Below, piece by piece: positions 5,295 to 5,332 of a stretch of DNA of 5,332 bases. Position numbers and translations under genes: made by a program. How positions within the stretch are numbered: the stretch's first letter is position 1; every line of letters begins with the position of its first letter. This DNA comes from Congregibacter sp. Lineage in GTDB: Bacteria; Pseudomonadota; Gammaproteobacteria; Pseudomonadales; Halieaceae. Under the pieces are notes generated by a model, which had not been told where the DNA came from, did not search any database, and was given only the letters and a program-made list of their open reading frames with translations. The stretch covers positions 1 through 5,332 of the forward strand of contig JACETJ010000118.1 of the NCBI GenBank assembly GCA_013911345.1, given 5' to 3'.

Positions 5295-5332
5295 CGCTGG
5301 CTGCCTTGCCAGCGCTAGCACTGGTTGTTATT
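5295..5332 (+). terminator. Possible terminator after the SMR gene
   Basis: CGCTGGC (5295-5301) can pair with GCCAGCG (5308-5314) around a six-base loop. An overlapping near-palindrome, CCAGCGCTAGCACTGG (5309-5324), is followed by the T-rich TTGTTATT at the window edge. Either could be a weak intrinsic terminator, but the T tract is interrupted and the sequence ends here. Confidence 0.35.

Noticed and set aside
1..5332. CRISPR arrays, tRNA or rRNA genes, insertion sequences or prophage genes
   Set aside because: No regularly spaced repeats, tRNA-like cloverleaf, transposase motif or phage-type gene was seen on either strand.

Overview
The window looks like chromosomal DNA from a Gram-negative bacterium of moderate GC content, probably a marine or aquatic gammaproteobacterium. 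That placement rests on the style of the TonB-dependent receptor (an EEVIVTAQKR-type N-terminus and a C-terminal Phe) and on the secreted cupins. It is inference; no rRNA or marker gene is present.

Layout. Positions 1-210 hold the C-terminal 69 residues of a cytochrome c domain, most like the tail of a PQQ-dependent quinohemoprotein alcohol dehydrogenase. It converges on a minus-strand gene for a small exported Cupin_3-type protein (cupin A, 307-750), with a GC-rich inverted repeat between them. Cupin A diverges from a 771-residue TonB-dependent outer-membrane receptor (936-3251). The shared control region (751-935) contains a perfect 15-bp inverted repeat, a good sigma70-like promoter for the receptor, and a direct repeat around that promoter. 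A strong intrinsic terminator closes the receptor gene (3273-3305). Downstream on the plus strand follow a second exported cupin (B, 3400-3885), a third cupin (C, 4075-4509), a SnoaL/NTF2-like protein (4524-4943) and an EmrE-type small multidrug resistance transporter (GTG start, 4954-5280).

How the genes may work together. The three cupins are clear paralogues, sharing an (F/Y)DE(F/Y) motif, LEG, VP-G-G-W and YRELIV blocks. All surround one TonB-dependent receptor, and A and B carry signal peptides. The simplest reading is an uptake locus: the receptor imports an unidentified ligand and the cupins bind or process it in the periplasm. The SnoaL-like protein may act on a product in the cytoplasm, and the SMR protein may export a toxic or cationic compound. 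The substrate cannot be read from the sequence.

Most notable observation. Cupin C as translatable today lacks a signal peptide, but one lies directly upstream in the same frame (from 4009), interrupted by a single TAA at 4060-4062. That TAA aligns with a Gln codon of cupin B. A well-placed ribosome binding site directly after the stop allows translation to restart at 4075. The third copy may therefore have been converted from an exported to a cytoplasmic protein by one nonsense change, or the stop may be a sequence error.
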